60,036 nt of DNA from Candidatus Zixiibacteriota bacterium. GTDB taxonomy: Bacteria; Zixibacteria; MSB-5A5; GN15; FEB-12. The notes beneath the pieces were generated by a model, which saw nothing but the letters and a program-made list of their open reading frames with translations, was not told the DNA's origin and did not search any database. The translations under genes and the position numbers were made by a program. Location: positions 1-60,036 of the forward strand of contig JAHOYZ010000014.1 of the NCBI GenBank assembly GCA_019038695.1, read 5' to 3'. Positions 35,331 to 44,550 of the stretch are shown in pieces. Numbering within the stretch: the first letter of the stretch is position 1; each line of letters begins with the position of its first letter.

Positions 35331-36663
35331 TAAACTCCTTCAAACCGTTGATAAACCGGTCAATCTGGGTGGTAGTACGTTTTTCGGTCAGGGCTACAAT
35401 GAGGCAATTCGCATGGTCAGCGTACCAGCGTCCGGCATCCACACCAGCAAGAATCCCGTGTTTGGCCAAACCTTCAATAATGTCTGCTGCCGGGATTGGT
35501 GTCCTGACCGCAAACTCCCGAACGAAGGATTGATCACCCATAACCTTGAAGCCGTCAATCTTAGAGATAGCCATAGCCGCAGTCTGGGCTTTCTCAGCCG
35601 AAAGCAAAGCCACCTGTCGGAGGCCGGACTTACCCAACAACGAAAAATAAACTGTGGCTATCGTGGCACAAAGAGCCTGATTGGTGCAGATATTTGATGT
35701 CGCTTTCTCGCGCCGAATATGTTGCTCACGAGTCTGCAACACCAGCACAAAACCAGGCTTGCCGTCAATATCGGTCGTCCGTCCGGCAACGCGCCCCGGC
35801 ATACTGCGCACCAGCTTCTTCCGGGTGGCAAAGAAACCCAATAGCGGGCCACCGAATGACATCGGTAGTCCAAGCGGCTGGCCTTCGCCCACCACGATGT
35901 CCGCACCATAGTCGCCGGGTGTCTTAAGCAGGGCTTGTGCGATGGGATCGACTGCCATGATAAGCAACCCACCAGCCTTGTGAATCATGCCCTCAACCGT
36001 CTCAATCTCCTCGAGAAAGCCAAAGAAATTCGGTTGTGCCATCAACACTGCTGCCGTCTTGTTGTCGATGACGGTTTTCAACCGATCAATGTCGGTAACG
36101 CCATCCTTAGTCGGAACAATTACCAGCTCAATTCCTCGTCCAGTGAGATAGGTTCTGGTAACCTCTCGAAACATGGGGCAGACAGCTTCTGAGATCAGTA
36201 CTTTATTGCGACGAGTAGCCTTGACCGCCAGGATTACAGCCTCCGCGGCTGCGGATGCTCCATCATACAGCGAAGCATTGGCCGCATCCATTCCGGTCAA
36301 ACGACAGATATGAGTCTGAAACTCATAAATCACCTGCAATGTACCCTGTGATACTTCCGGCTGGTAAGGCGTGTAGGCCGTCACAAACTCGGGTCGACTC
36401 ACAATTGCGCTCACCGCAGCCGGAATAAAATGATCATAAACTCCACCACCGGCAAAGCTAATCAGTCCGTCTCCGCCCTCTGAAGACATGGCTTCGATCT
36501 CAGACAGCAATTCCATCTCCGAGAGTGAGGGAATATCGAGTGGCCGATCGAGACGCAGTTCCCTGGGGATTGGAGTCAGTAAGTCCTCAACGGTCGAAAC
36601 CCCTATCCGGGCCAGCATCCGACGCTGGTCATCATCTGTGTTAGGTATGTACGGCATATACAT
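35308..36663 (-). CDS. gcvPA: Glycine dehydrogenase (decarboxylating) subunit 1
   Basis: 451 residues; N-terminal half of the P-protein. YMPYIPNTDDDQRRML, SFAGGGVYDHFIPAAV, TAYTPYQPEVSQGTLQ, TGMDAANASLYDGASA, GRTTDIDGKPGFVLVLQTREQHIRREKATSN (in parts). Pairs with gcvPB; lies 33 nt after gcvH. Confidence 0.94.
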   Translation of the reverse strand: MYMPYIPNTDDDQRRMLARIGVSTVEDLLTPIPRELRLDRPLDIPSLSEMELLSEIEAMSSEGGDGLISFAGGGVYDHFIPAAVSAIVSRPEFVTAYTPYQPEVSQGTLQVIYEFQTHICRLTGMDAANASLYDGASAAAEAVILAVKATRRNKVLISEAVCPMFREVTRTYLTGRGIELVIVPTKDGVTDIDRLKTVIDNKTAAVLMAQPNFFGFLEEIETVEGMIHKAGGLLIMAVDPIAQALLKTPGDYGADIVVGEGQPLGLPMSFGGPLLGFFATRKKLVRSMPGRVAGRTTDIDGKPGFVLVLQTREQHIRREKATSNICTNQALCATIATVYFSLLGKSGLRQVALLSAEKAQTAAMAISKIDGFKVMGDQSFVREFAVRTPIPAADIIEGLAKHGILAGVDAGRWYADHANCLIVALTEKRTTTQIDRFINGLKEFSVSGVLS

Positions 36664-36696
36664 CCACCGCGAACCCGGGTGGGCTCGCTACGCCTG

Positions 36697-37077
36697 TCAG
36701 CCGGCGATTAGTTCCTTGTAAGCCTGAGCATCCATCAGCTTGTCCAACTCCGAAGGATCCGACATCTCGACTTTGACAAACCAACCCGCTCCATAGGGAT
36801 CGTTTTTGATGATTTCAGGGTCATCCTCGAGGGCGGTATTGACCTCTACGACTTTACCAGATATCGGTGCAAACAGATCAGCCGCTGCTTTGACAGTCTC
36901 AATAACACCGAAAGCTTCTCCAACTGTTAACTCGTCCCCTTCAGACGGAAGTTCCACGAAAGTAACATCACTAAGTTCTTCCCCCGCGTGATCGGACACG
37001 CCGATAGTGGCAATATTGCCCTCGACGCCGACCCATTCATGATCTTCAGAATATTTCAAATCCGCAGGTATATTCAC
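36697..37077 (-). CDS. gcvH: Glycine cleavage system H protein
   Basis: 126 residues, standard length. Lipoyl-accepting Lys63 in FGVIETVKAAADLFAP, with N-terminal YSEDHEWV and KNDPYGAGWFVKV. Shuttles the aminomethyl group between P, T and L proteins. gcvT and the L protein are not in the window. Lies 14 nt after accC. Confidence 0.95.
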   Translation of the reverse strand: MNIPADLKYSEDHEWVGVEGNIATIGVSDHAGEELSDVTFVELPSEGDELTVGEAFGVIETVKAAADLFAPISGKVVEVNTALEDDPEIIKNDPYGAGWFVKVEMSDPSELDKLMDAQAYKELIAG

Positions 37078-37091
37078 CTAACCCTCCACGC

Positions 37092-38618
37092 TCACTTGTT
37101 GCTGGCTTCTTCTCCGGCTTCATTTTCTGTCATGACAGCATCCTTGACTTCATCGCGTGCGCCTGTGGTCGCGGATCTGGCTGTTTCGACTTCTCCCTCA
37201 CCAGCCCGCTTCATCGTCAGTTTGGCATGCTCTTCTTCCTGAGACTGGCGGTTGGCTCTAAACTTTGTTTCCAGGAATGTATTGTCGTAGTCCCCGGCCA
37301 GGAAGTCGGGGTGCTGGAATATCTCCTGGTGGAAGGGAACGGTAGTCGGGACTCCCTCCACAATAAACTCATCAAGACATCTCCGCATCCGCTTGACCGC
37401 ATCCTCGCGAGTACGCCCCTTGACAATCAGTTTGGCAATCATGGAATCATAGAAGGGCGGAATCTTATAGCCCGTATACATAGCCCGATCAACTCGCACT
37501 CCCGGTCCACCCGGCAAATGTAACCCGGTGATTGTCCCCGGGGTCGGACGGAAATCATGTTCCACATCCTCGGCGTTAATCCGGCACTCGATCACAGCCC
37601 ATTTGGGCTTGATCTCTTCCTGCTTGTATTTGAGCGTCTCGCCCATAGCAACACGAATCTGATCCTGGACCAGATCGACTTCATAGGCTTCCTCCGTCAC
37701 CGGGTGCTCTACCTGGATTCGGGTGTTCATTTCCATGAAGTAGAAATCGCGTTTATCATCGACAAGGAACTCAATAGTACCTACGCCACGGTAGCCAACC
37801 CCTCGAGCGCCTTCCACAGCCGCCGTACCCATCCTTTTTCGCAGATCGTCGGTCATTAATGGCGATGGTGTTTCTTCAATTAATTTCTGGTGACGTCGCT
37901 GGATCGAACAATCACGTTCCCCATAATGGAAGTAATTGCCGGCCTCATCACCTATTAATTGGATTTCGACGTGGTGCGGGTTAAGAACGACCTTTTCCAA
38001 ATACAGGTCGGGATTGCCAAAAGCATTTGCTGATTCGGTGGAAGCAAGCTGGAAACCGCGTTCGAGCTCGGCTACATTACGACAATAGCGCATGCCCTTA
38101 CCTCCGCCGCCAGCGACTGCCTTGAGAATCACCGGATAGCCAATCCCCTCGGCCAGTTGTTCGGCTTCCTGTAAGGAAGATACGATGCCCTCCGATCCGG
38201 GTATGACCGGCACGCCAGCTTTCTTCATAACATTCTTGGCCTGTATCTTGTCCCCAAGCAACCGTATCTGATCGGGAGTGGGACCTATGAATACCAGTCC
38301 GCAGGATTCACATATTTCGGCGAAATCGGCATTCTCGGCTAGGAAACCATATCCGGGATGGATAGCACCGGCGTTGGTAACCTCGGCAGCGGCGATGATG
38401 CGTTTGTAATCAAGGTACGACTCTTTGGCCGGACCTGGTCCAATACAAACATCTTCGTCGGCAAACCGTACATGAAGGGCATCTCGGTCAGCTTCGCTGT
38501 AAACAGCGACCGTGGCCAAATCCAGTTCGCGACAGGCCCGGATGATTCTCAGAGCAATCTCACCCCGGTTGGCTATCAAGACTTTATTAAACAAGGCTAC
38601 ACCTTTCTCAGCAATCAT
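37092..38618 (-). CDS. accC: Biotin carboxylase
   Basis: 508 residues. [34 protein letters not shown], the glycine-rich ATP loop [43 protein letters not shown]. Carboxylates biotin on AccB. A charged extension of about 50 residues after the usual end ([20 protein letters not shown]...) is not typical of AccC. The ATG has GGGGAA just upstream; a TTG eight codons in, closer to the usual N-terminus, is an alternative start. Confidence 0.94.
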   Translation of the reverse strand: MIAEKGVALFNKVLIANRGEIALRIIRACRELDLATVAVYSEADRDALHVRFADEDVCIGPGPAKESYLDYKRIIAAAEVTNAGAIHPGYGFLAENADFAEICESCGLVFIGPTPDQIRLLGDKIQAKNVMKKAGVPVIPGSEGIVSSLQEAEQLAEGIGYPVILKAVAGGGGKGMRYCRNVAELERGFQLASTESANAFGNPDLYLEKVVLNPHHVEIQLIGDEAGNYFHYGERDCSIQRRHQKLIEETPSPLMTDDLRKRMGTAAVEGARGVGYRGVGTIEFLVDDKRDFYFMEMNTRIQVEHPVTEEAYEVDLVQDQIRVAMGETLKYKQEEIKPKWAVIECRINAEDVEHDFRPTPGTITGLHLPGGPGVRVDRAMYTGYKIPPFYDSMIAKLIVKGRTREDAVKRMRRCLDEFIVEGVPTTVPFHQEIFQHPDFLAGDYDNTFLETKFRANRQSQEEEHAKLTMKRAGEGEVETARSATTGARDEVKDAVMTENEAGEEASNK

Positions 38619-38653
38619 GTTCCCCGACGGTGACTACAATCGCCAGCCGTTCG

Positions 38654-38665
38654 AGACTATAGTCT
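38654..38665. promoter_or_regulatory. 12-bp perfect palindrome at the accC transcription start
   Basis: AGACTATAGTCT begins three bases downstream of the predicted -10 box of the accC promoter and covers the predicted +1, an ideal position for a repressor. The regulator is unknown. Confidence 0.4.
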
Positions 38666-38668
38666 GGT

Positions 38669-38697
38669 AGTATACACAATTCTACCCGGAAGGACAA
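38669..38697 (-). promoter_or_regulatory. Candidate accC promoter
   Basis: Minus strand TTGTCC (38692-38697), 17-nt spacer, TATACT (38669-38674) in the 254-nt gap after pilT, giving a leader of about 44 nt. The gap holds no gene. It suggests accC-gcv can be transcribed separately from accB-pilT. Confidence 0.45.
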
Positions 38698-38872
38698 CCG
38701 AAAAGGCATTTCGAGTCATCTGCTGTTCTGGTAATATGGAAGAACAAAATGTACCCGAACAGGCCACAATAGCGTCATAATAGCATAAAACACAGCCACA
38801 TACGGGCTACATAAACATAAATACACACAATGAAGATTAGCTGTCTTAGCTCGGAATCTTCTGGAAATCAAC

Positions 38873-40024
38873 TCAATACTTGGACATCCCGCCTATTTGC
38901 TCGGAAGATTCGGCGTCATCACCCTTCTTGATGTCGTCATCCCAACGGTCCGAAGAACCGGTGATCCCCTTGACGCGCAGGTCAAAGTCGTCAGGGTTGC
39001 TGGCGTTGTTTATGGCTTCTTCAAAAGAGATCATATTCTGTTTGTACAGTCTCATCATGGACTGATCAAACGTCTGCATCCCGTACTGAACGAACCCCTG
39101 CTCCATCAATTCGTTGACATCAGACCATTTCTCCGGGTCCATAATGCACTCCCTGATGGCGGCAGAGTTCACCAGTACTTCTACGGCCGGAACCCTACCT
39201 CCATGATCATTTCGTGTCAACAGCCGCTGGCATATAATAGCCTTCAGTGTTCCACCCAGCAGGAGTCTGATCTGCTGGTGCTGATGCGGAGGAAAGAAGG
39301 AAATAACACGACTAATGGTCTCAAGGGCGTTCATAGTATGCAGAGTGGTAAGCACCAGGTGGCCGGTATCAGCGGCCGTCAATGCGATAGACATCGTTTC
39401 GAGATCACGAATTTCACCAATAAGAATGATATCCGGGTCCTGTCGGAAAGCATGGCGCAATGCCGACGAAAACGTCTCTGTATCACCTCCCACCTCACGC
39501 TGAGAGATTATCGATTTCTGATCGCGGTAGATATATTCAATAGGATCTTCCACTGTTAAGATATTGGCACGACGGGTGGAGTTGATTTCCTCAATAAGCG
39601 TGGCCAACGTTGTCGATTTACCAGAGCCAGTGGTTCCGGTAATAATGATGAGACCACGCCTGGTCTGGGCCAGATCCTTGACTACGTCAGGCAAACCAAG
39701 GTCGCCAAAAGCCGGAACCGAGGTACTGACAGCACGAATGGCAATACCGATCGTACCACGCTGACGAAACAGATTTATGCGAAACCGTCCCAGTTTGGCC
39801 ACCGAAAGAGCCAGGTCCGTCTCGTTCTTGCGATGAAATCGCTCCAACTGTTTCTCGCTGAGAATCTGTTGTACGATCTGATCCATCAAATCGATAGTGA
39901 TGGGGTCGGTGGCAATCTGTTCAAGTTCGCCATTAACGCGCAGGTGCGGACGAACACCAACTCTGATGTGAAGGTCCGAAGCCTTGTGGTTGAGCATTTC
40001 AACCAGCATTTGCTTTAGATTCAT
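38873..40024 (-). CDS. pilT: PilT-type twitching/retraction ATPase
   Basis: 383 residues. Walker A GTTGSGKSTT (K136), Asp box and Walker B region RQDPDIILIGEIRD, His box TGHLVLTTLHTMNALETISR, and the PilT AIRECI motif (AAIRECIMDPEK). Powers type IV pilus retraction from the cytoplasmic side. No other pilus gene is in the window; its place between accB and accC is unusual. It starts 27 nt after accB. Confidence 0.9.
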   Translation of the reverse strand: MNLKQMLVEMLNHKASDLHIRVGVRPHLRVNGELEQIATDPITIDLMDQIVQQILSEKQLERFHRKNETDLALSVAKLGRFRINLFRQRGTIGIAIRAVSTSVPAFGDLGLPDVVKDLAQTRRGLIIITGTTGSGKSTTLATLIEEINSTRRANILTVEDPIEYIYRDQKSIISQREVGGDTETFSSALRHAFRQDPDIILIGEIRDLETMSIALTAADTGHLVLTTLHTMNALETISRVISFFPPHQHQQIRLLLGGTLKAIICQRLLTRNDHGGRVPAVEVLVNSAAIRECIMDPEKWSDVNELMEQGFVQYGMQTFDQSMMRLYKQNMISFEEAINNASNPDDFDLRVKGITGSSDRWDDDIKKGDDAESSEQIGGMSKY

Positions 40025-40051
40025 TGGATATCCCTTTCCAATGGGCGACAG

Positions 40052-40531
40052 CTATTCCGGTTCAATCAGAAAAATGGTCTGCCCAAATTCTACCGGTTCG
40101 GCATTCTGAACCAGGATTTTAACCACCCGGCCACTCACTTCAGATTCGATTTCGTTCATGAGTTTCATTGCCTCAACAATACAAACGACCTGGCCGATGT
40201 TGACCTTCTGGTTTAGAGCAGCATAGGGATCAGCATCGGGGGCCGGTGCGGAATAAAATGTTCCCACAATAGGCGACTTGATCGGCACAAGATTACCAAT
40301 ATCATCAGCTACCGGGGAAGCCTCAGGGGTTGCTGCGACCGGAGGAGGAGGAGGAGCGATTGGAGTGGCGGCTGATTGATGTACTACAACTGGTCCGCCG
40401 CTACTGATATCGCTTGCAGAACAATCTCGGTGAGTGATCTTGACCTTACGACCCCAACTGGATACTTCCAACGATGCAATGTCGGAGTCTTCAACCATTC
40501 GGATCAACTTCTTAATGTACTTTTCGTTCAT
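40052..40531 (-). CDS. accB: Biotin carboxyl carrier protein of acetyl-CoA carboxylase
   Basis: About 159 residues from the ATG at 40531, with GAGG ten nt upstream; a longer TTG frame is less likely. N-terminal helical segment, Pro/Ala-rich linker (around 55-75), then the biotinyl domain with Lys123 in EAMKLMNEIES. Carries carboxybiotin between AccC and AccA/AccD. Confidence 0.93.
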   Translation of the reverse strand: MNEKYIKKLIRMVEDSDIASLEVSSWGRKVKITHRDCSASDISSGGPVVVHQSAATPIAPPPPPVAATPEASPVADDIGNLVPIKSPIVGTFYSAPAPDADPYAALNQKVNIGQVVCIVEAMKLMNEIESEVSGRVVKILVQNAEPVEFGQTIFLIEPE

Positions 40532-40738
40532 TACTTTAAGCCTCAATAGAAACTAATGCTGGGTCGGTCCTTAACGAGTGATATCTCGTGGTCCGATTCG
40601 GTAACCGCCGAACCTGCGTATACTCCCTCGAAAAATCAACACATCCCTGGAGGTATCAATACAGGGTCGGAAACCTCAACCCGGTAGCATTCCTGCCCCG
40701 GTCTTCCCAACTCTTTGACAAACAATAATCTACGGTAT

Positions 40739-41833
40739 CTAAAGTTCCAACAAGTTTTTTGGGGTGCGATTAAGCACCCGGCCGCCCGTCCGGGTGACCA
40801 CCACGTCGTCTTCAATCCGAACTCCACCCCAACCGGGAATGTAGATACCCGGCTCAACGGTAACCACTTCGCCTGCAATCAACTTGTCCTTCGATAGCTG
40901 AGACAAGCGTGGGCCAATATGGACAAAGTAACCGATACCGTGACCCGTGCCATGACCAAAGTTCTTCCCATATCCGGCGCGTGTAATGATCTTACGACAG
41001 GCATCATCTACCGCCTTGCCGCTCACTCCGGCCTTAATCTTGCGTACTCCAGCCAACTGGGCCCGCAGCACAATATTATATATTTTCTTCTGGCGCGCTG
41101 TCGCCTTACCAACTACGACTGTGCGGGTTATGTCGGATACATACCCTTTGTAGGTCGCACCAAAATCGAACGTAACAAATTCACCCTTGCGAATCTTTTT
41201 TGTCGAAGCCGCACCGTGTGGCAGAGCAGATCGAGGACCGGAAGCTACTATAGTCTCAAAAGCGGCTATTTCGGAGCCGAGCATCATCATCTGGTATTCA
41301 AGTTCTGCGGCTATCTCGCGTTCGCGAATACCGGGTTGTAAAAGAGCCAGAGTGCGCTCGAAAGCTGCATCGGAGATCTCCACAGCTCGGGCAATATCAG
41401 CCAACTCGGCTTTGTCTTTCACCCAGCCGAGGTCTGCAATGGCAGACCCGCCCCTGGTCAGGAGTACGTCCGGCCAGGCATGTCGCAACTTGCCCTGTAT
41501 CTCAACCGTCATTCGCGAGTGATCAATTCCGTAGCGCATATTTTTTGGCGCCAACTGAGTAAACTCTTTCAGCGCGCCGATAAGATCCCCATCAACAATA
41601 TGGACTCTAGCTCCCTTGATTTCCTTTTTGCATTGTTCGGCATAGCGAAAATCAGTGAAAAAATCGGCTCGTCTGGGGCCGATCACAAGAATGCCAGTTG
41701 AGCCGGAAAAGCCTATGAGATAACGCAACACCGAAGCCCGCCCATCCATCCAGTCAAACTGTGTCAGAATGAGGCCATCCAGATTGTCTTTCTGCATCTT
41801 CTTGCGAAGCAAATTGATCCGTTTTGCTGACAT
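40739..41833 (-). CDS. Xaa-Pro peptidase (M24B, aminopeptidase P / prolidase-like)
   Basis: 364 residues: creatinase-type N-domain, then the pita-bread catalytic domain with all five metal ligands recognisable: FDFGATYKGYVSDITRTV (two Asp), NFGHGTGHGIG (His), VEPGIYIPG (Glu) and RIEDDVVVT (Glu). Cleaves Xaa-Pro bonds in cytosolic peptides. Many bacteria have efp between this gene and accB; here the 207-nt gap contains no efp. Confidence 0.88.
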   Translation of the reverse strand: MSAKRINLLRKKMQKDNLDGLILTQFDWMDGRASVLRYLIGFSGSTGILVIGPRRADFFTDFRYAEQCKKEIKGARVHIVDGDLIGALKEFTQLAPKNMRYGIDHSRMTVEIQGKLRHAWPDVLLTRGGSAIADLGWVKDKAELADIARAVEISDAAFERTLALLQPGIREREIAAELEYQMMMLGSEIAAFETIVASGPRSALPHGAASTKKIRKGEFVTFDFGATYKGYVSDITRTVVVGKATARQKKIYNIVLRAQLAGVRKIKAGVSGKAVDDACRKIITRAGYGKNFGHGTGHGIGYFVHIGPRLSQLSKDKLIAGEVVTVEPGIYIPGWGGVRIEDDVVVTRTGGRVLNRTPKNLLEL

Positions 41834-41834
41834 T

Positions 41835-42467
41835 TTAAGGTTCCTTTGTGATTATCTTTTTCTCTGCATTGTCGAGTTTTTCACGCAAGCGCGGATTGTC
41901 GTCTTTATCCACCAGGTTCTGGAATACGGACGCCGCCAGTCGGTGATGCCCCTGCGACAAATACAGGTCACCCACCGTCTCCGTATAAAATGGTATCTCC
42001 CGCAGCATTTCCGTGGGCATAGCGGCGGCTGTCTCCGTTCGACGATGTATGGTTACCGTTCTGGTCGTCTCGGTTTTTCTCTTTTGCATCTCCGAACGTA
42101 ACCCACAACAACCGGGATCGATTTCAAGAATACGCTGGTAATTGGCCTGTGCGGTTAGTTCATCACCGTCGGCGTACTTGATATCGCCAAGATACTTGAG
42201 CGCTACCAGATGGTCGGGATCAAGGGAAAGCACTCGATAGAACTGTTCGGTCGCTCGCTCCACCTGACCCGCACGATAGAGAACCTCGGCATAGACGAGT
42301 CGTCCTGATACCATGTGAGGTGTATCGCTAAGATACTCACGACAAATCTCCACTGCGCGCGAGTACTTTCCATCAGCCAGAAACCTGGCTGCACGAGCCG
42401 GCCAGTATCCCTGTCGGACAAGCTCATCACGCGAGGATTCGGAATGTTGATCAGACAATGCGAACAT
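41835..42467 (-). CDS. TPR-repeat protein of unknown function
   Basis: About 210 residues. Four to five TPR-like helices pairs: FLADGKYSRAVEICREYLSD, RLVYAEVLYRAGQVERATEQF, ALKYLGDIKYADGDELTAQANY and VGDLYLSQGHHRLAASVFQ, with a basic linker between the third and fourth. No signal peptide or enzyme motif. The ATG at 42467 is preferred, but ribosome sites are weak and an upstream TTG at 42503 is possible. One nt before the peptidase gene. Confidence 0.55.
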   Translation of the reverse strand: MFALSDQHSESSRDELVRQGYWPARAARFLADGKYSRAVEICREYLSDTPHMVSGRLVYAEVLYRAGQVERATEQFYRVLSLDPDHLVALKYLGDIKYADGDELTAQANYQRILEIDPGCCGLRSEMQKRKTETTRTVTIHRRTETAAAMPTEMLREIPFYTETVGDLYLSQGHHRLAASVFQNLVDKDDNPRLREKLDNAEKKIITKEP

Positions 42468-42542
42468 AATTACCAAATTAGGATTCTGTACAAAGAAACG
42501 CAAGTCATGAAATCATATCCCCATGCTGCGGAGCGGGAACCC

Positions 42543-43019
42543 TCAGCTTGTCTTCGTGTGCTTGATAATCCTGCTGGTAGACTGTCCCTTGGTCAGCCGA
42601 ATGCGCCGTACCTTTCCCCCATATGACTTTACAAACTCTGCTCCGACAATCTCTGAAAGCTTGTAGTCAGCTCCTTTGGCAAGTATGTCAGGCTTCACGG
42701 ATTGAATTAGCTTGTCGGGCGTATCTTCGCCAAACACAACAACATAGTCAACCGCCCTAAGAGCCAGAAGAATAGCGGCGCGATCTTGTTGCCGCTGAAG
42801 AGGTCGAGATTGTCCTTTCAAGCGACGTACGGAAGCATCACTATTGAGGCCCACAATCAAAATATCGCCGAGCTTTTTCGCCCGTGCCAGATACTCAACG
42901 TGACCACGATGCAAAATATCAAAGACACCATTAGTAAACACAATGGTATGTCTCTTGCGTTTTAGACCGGCGATTACCGACGCGACCCTGGACCGTGGAA
43001 TGAGATTCTTGGGAGTCAT
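42543..43019 (-). CDS. rfaE2: D-glycero-beta-D-manno-heptose 1-phosphate adenylyltransferase
   Basis: 158 residues, the stand-alone C-terminal half of HldE. Nucleotidyltransferase motif TNGVFDILHRGH (HxGH at 37-40), then VGLNSDASVRRLKG and KPDILAKGADY. Activates heptose-1-P to ADP-heptose for LPS inner core. Follows the matching kinase gene. Confidence 0.92.
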   Translation of the reverse strand: MTPKNLIPRSRVASVIAGLKRKRHTIVFTNGVFDILHRGHVEYLARAKKLGDILIVGLNSDASVRRLKGQSRPLQRQQDRAAILLALRAVDYVVVFGEDTPDKLIQSVKPDILAKGADYKLSEIVGAEFVKSYGGKVRRIRLTKGQSTSRIIKHTKTS

Positions 43020-43069
43020 AGCTGTCTACCGAAGCATTACTGGTTATCTGGCTGGCCAGACCACATTGT

Positions 43070-44152
43070 CTAAGCCTCGACCGCAGTTGATTCCAGATTT
43101 CCGTTTTTGATATTGCGTTGTAGTTCCTTGCGCAGTTGCGCCTTTTTCACGGTTGCTGTGCCCACTTCAGCCACAGTCAGGCCGGCTCCAGTGTTAGCTA
43201 CCACTGCCGCTTCGACCAGATCAGCTCCGGCGCAGACAGCCGACGCAAACAGCGCAATAACCGTATCACCGGCACCCGTGACATCAAACACCTTGCGGGC
43301 AAAAGTGGGAATATGCGTCACGCCACCCCCGTCTTCAAACAGCGACATTCCATCCCCTCCGCGAGTAATCAGAATTGATCGCGCCTGCAACTGTTTGAGC
43401 AACCCGTAACCTACTTCATTCAGGTCGGCAACGGATGCTATTCGACGCCCGTACGCAAAACCAGCTTCATGATGATTCGGAGTTATGAGCGAAACTCGTC
43501 GGTAGTTGGAGAAACGGGACTCATTGGGATCGACACCCACAAAGATATTCTTGTCCTCGCAAACATCAATGACCTTCTTTAGCAGGGACGGCGTCACCAC
43601 TCCTTTACCGTAGTCAGAAATTATCAAAGCACCGATCTCATCTGAAATAGACATAAAACGATCGAATACACATTGTTCGATTTCCGCGTCGAGTTCGTGA
43701 CAATCCTCGCGATCAGCCCGCACAACCTGTTGGCTATGAGCCATGATCCGAGTCTTAATAGTCGTACGCCGGGATTTGTCAGTGACACAGAAATCACTGG
43801 AAATCCCTCGCTGTCCGAGCAGTCTTGTTAGCTTGGCAGCTGCCTCATCTTCCCCCACTGTACCAACCAGCACCGGTTCGTCTCCCAGGGTTCGGATATT
43901 GGCCGCAACATTGGCCGCCCCTCCCAACAGAATCCGGTCGGATGTGACTTCCACGACCGGCACTGGAGCCTCAGGCGAAATACGGTGCACTGACCCAAAC
44001 AGGTATTCGTCGAGCATGATGTCGCCCAGAATCATGACCTTTGCGTGGCCAATCTTCGAAGAAATCTCGTCGAATCGTGCAGCGTCCAGTGACACGGTCT
44101 CATCTCCTGAATCATTTTGCCGATAAACGGCTATTGCTTTCACTTCGGGCAT
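43070..44152 (-). CDS. rfaE1: D-glycero-beta-D-manno-heptose-7-phosphate kinase
   Basis: About 360 residues from the ATG at 44152. PfkB-family sugar kinase: ILGDIMLDEYLFGSV, GGAANVAANIRTLG, DYGKGVV, GVDPNESRF and the catalytic GAGDTVIALFASA. Supplies heptose-1,7-bisphosphate. With rfaE2 it indicates an LPS-type outer membrane. Start codon lies 65 nt from a divergently transcribed gene. Confidence 0.92.
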   Translation of the reverse strand: MPEVKAIAVYRQNDSGDETVSLDAARFDEISSKIGHAKVMILGDIMLDEYLFGSVHRISPEAPVPVVEVTSDRILLGGAANVAANIRTLGDEPVLVGTVGEDEAAAKLTRLLGQRGISSDFCVTDKSRRTTIKTRIMAHSQQVVRADREDCHELDAEIEQCVFDRFMSISDEIGALIISDYGKGVVTPSLLKKVIDVCEDKNIFVGVDPNESRFSNYRRVSLITPNHHEAGFAYGRRIASVADLNEVGYGLLKQLQARSILITRGGDGMSLFEDGGGVTHIPTFARKVFDVTGAGDTVIALFASAVCAGADLVEAAVVANTGAGLTVAEVGTATVKKAQLRKELQRNIKNGNLESTAVEA

Positions 44153-44161
44153 GAATATATT
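44134..44161 (+). promoter_or_regulatory. Candidate promoter for the DUF3467/branching-enzyme pair
   Basis: Plus strand TTGCTT (44134-44139), 16-nt spacer, TATATT (44156-44161), about 50 nt before the start codon. It overlaps the 5' end of the divergent rfaE1, so the two directions could interfere. Confidence 0.4.
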
Positions 44162-44217
44162 ACATTGCCGTGTCTGAAACAAGTGCCTTAAACAGAGCCG
44201 TAAAGAAGAAGGACAAT

Positions 44218-44550
44218 ATGCAGCAATTACCTCCGCAACAGCAGATTGGGGTCGAACTGGACGAGAAAGCAGCCGAAGGAATATACGCCAATCTGGCTAT
44301 GATCCTGCATTCACCTACCGAGATCATCATTGACTTCGCCAGAATCATGCCTCGCGTACAAAAGGCCAAAGTTCTCTCACGCATCATCATGACGCCGATG
44401 CACGCCAAGATGTTGCATAAAACACTGGAGGACAACCTCAAGAAGTTTGAAGGTCAGTACGGCGAGATTAAAATCCATAGCGGACAGCCGCAAACCTCTA
44501 AGAACATAGGCTTCGAATCCGCTACCGACCGCGACACGGAGGAGAAATGA
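44218..44550 (+). CDS. DUF3467-family protein
   Basis: 110 residues from the ATG at 44218 (AAGGA five to six nt upstream). EGIYANLAMILHSPTEIIID, FARIMPRVQKAKVLSRIIMT and MHAKMLHKTLEDNLKKFE are the DUF3467 core. Small cytoplasmic protein without known activity. Its stop overlaps the branching-enzyme start (ATGA), so the two are translated together. Confidence 0.75.
   Translation: MQQLPPQQQIGVELDEKAAEGIYANLAMILHSPTEIIIDFARIMPRVQKAKVLSRIIMTPMHAKMLHKTLEDNLKKFEGQYGEIKIHSGQPQTSKNIGFESATDRDTEEK

Noticed and set aside
36697-38872. Glycine riboswitch controlling the gcv genes
   Set aside because: gcvH starts 14 nt after accC and the 254-nt gap upstream of accC shows no recognisable glycine-aptamer pattern; consensus was only checked by eye.
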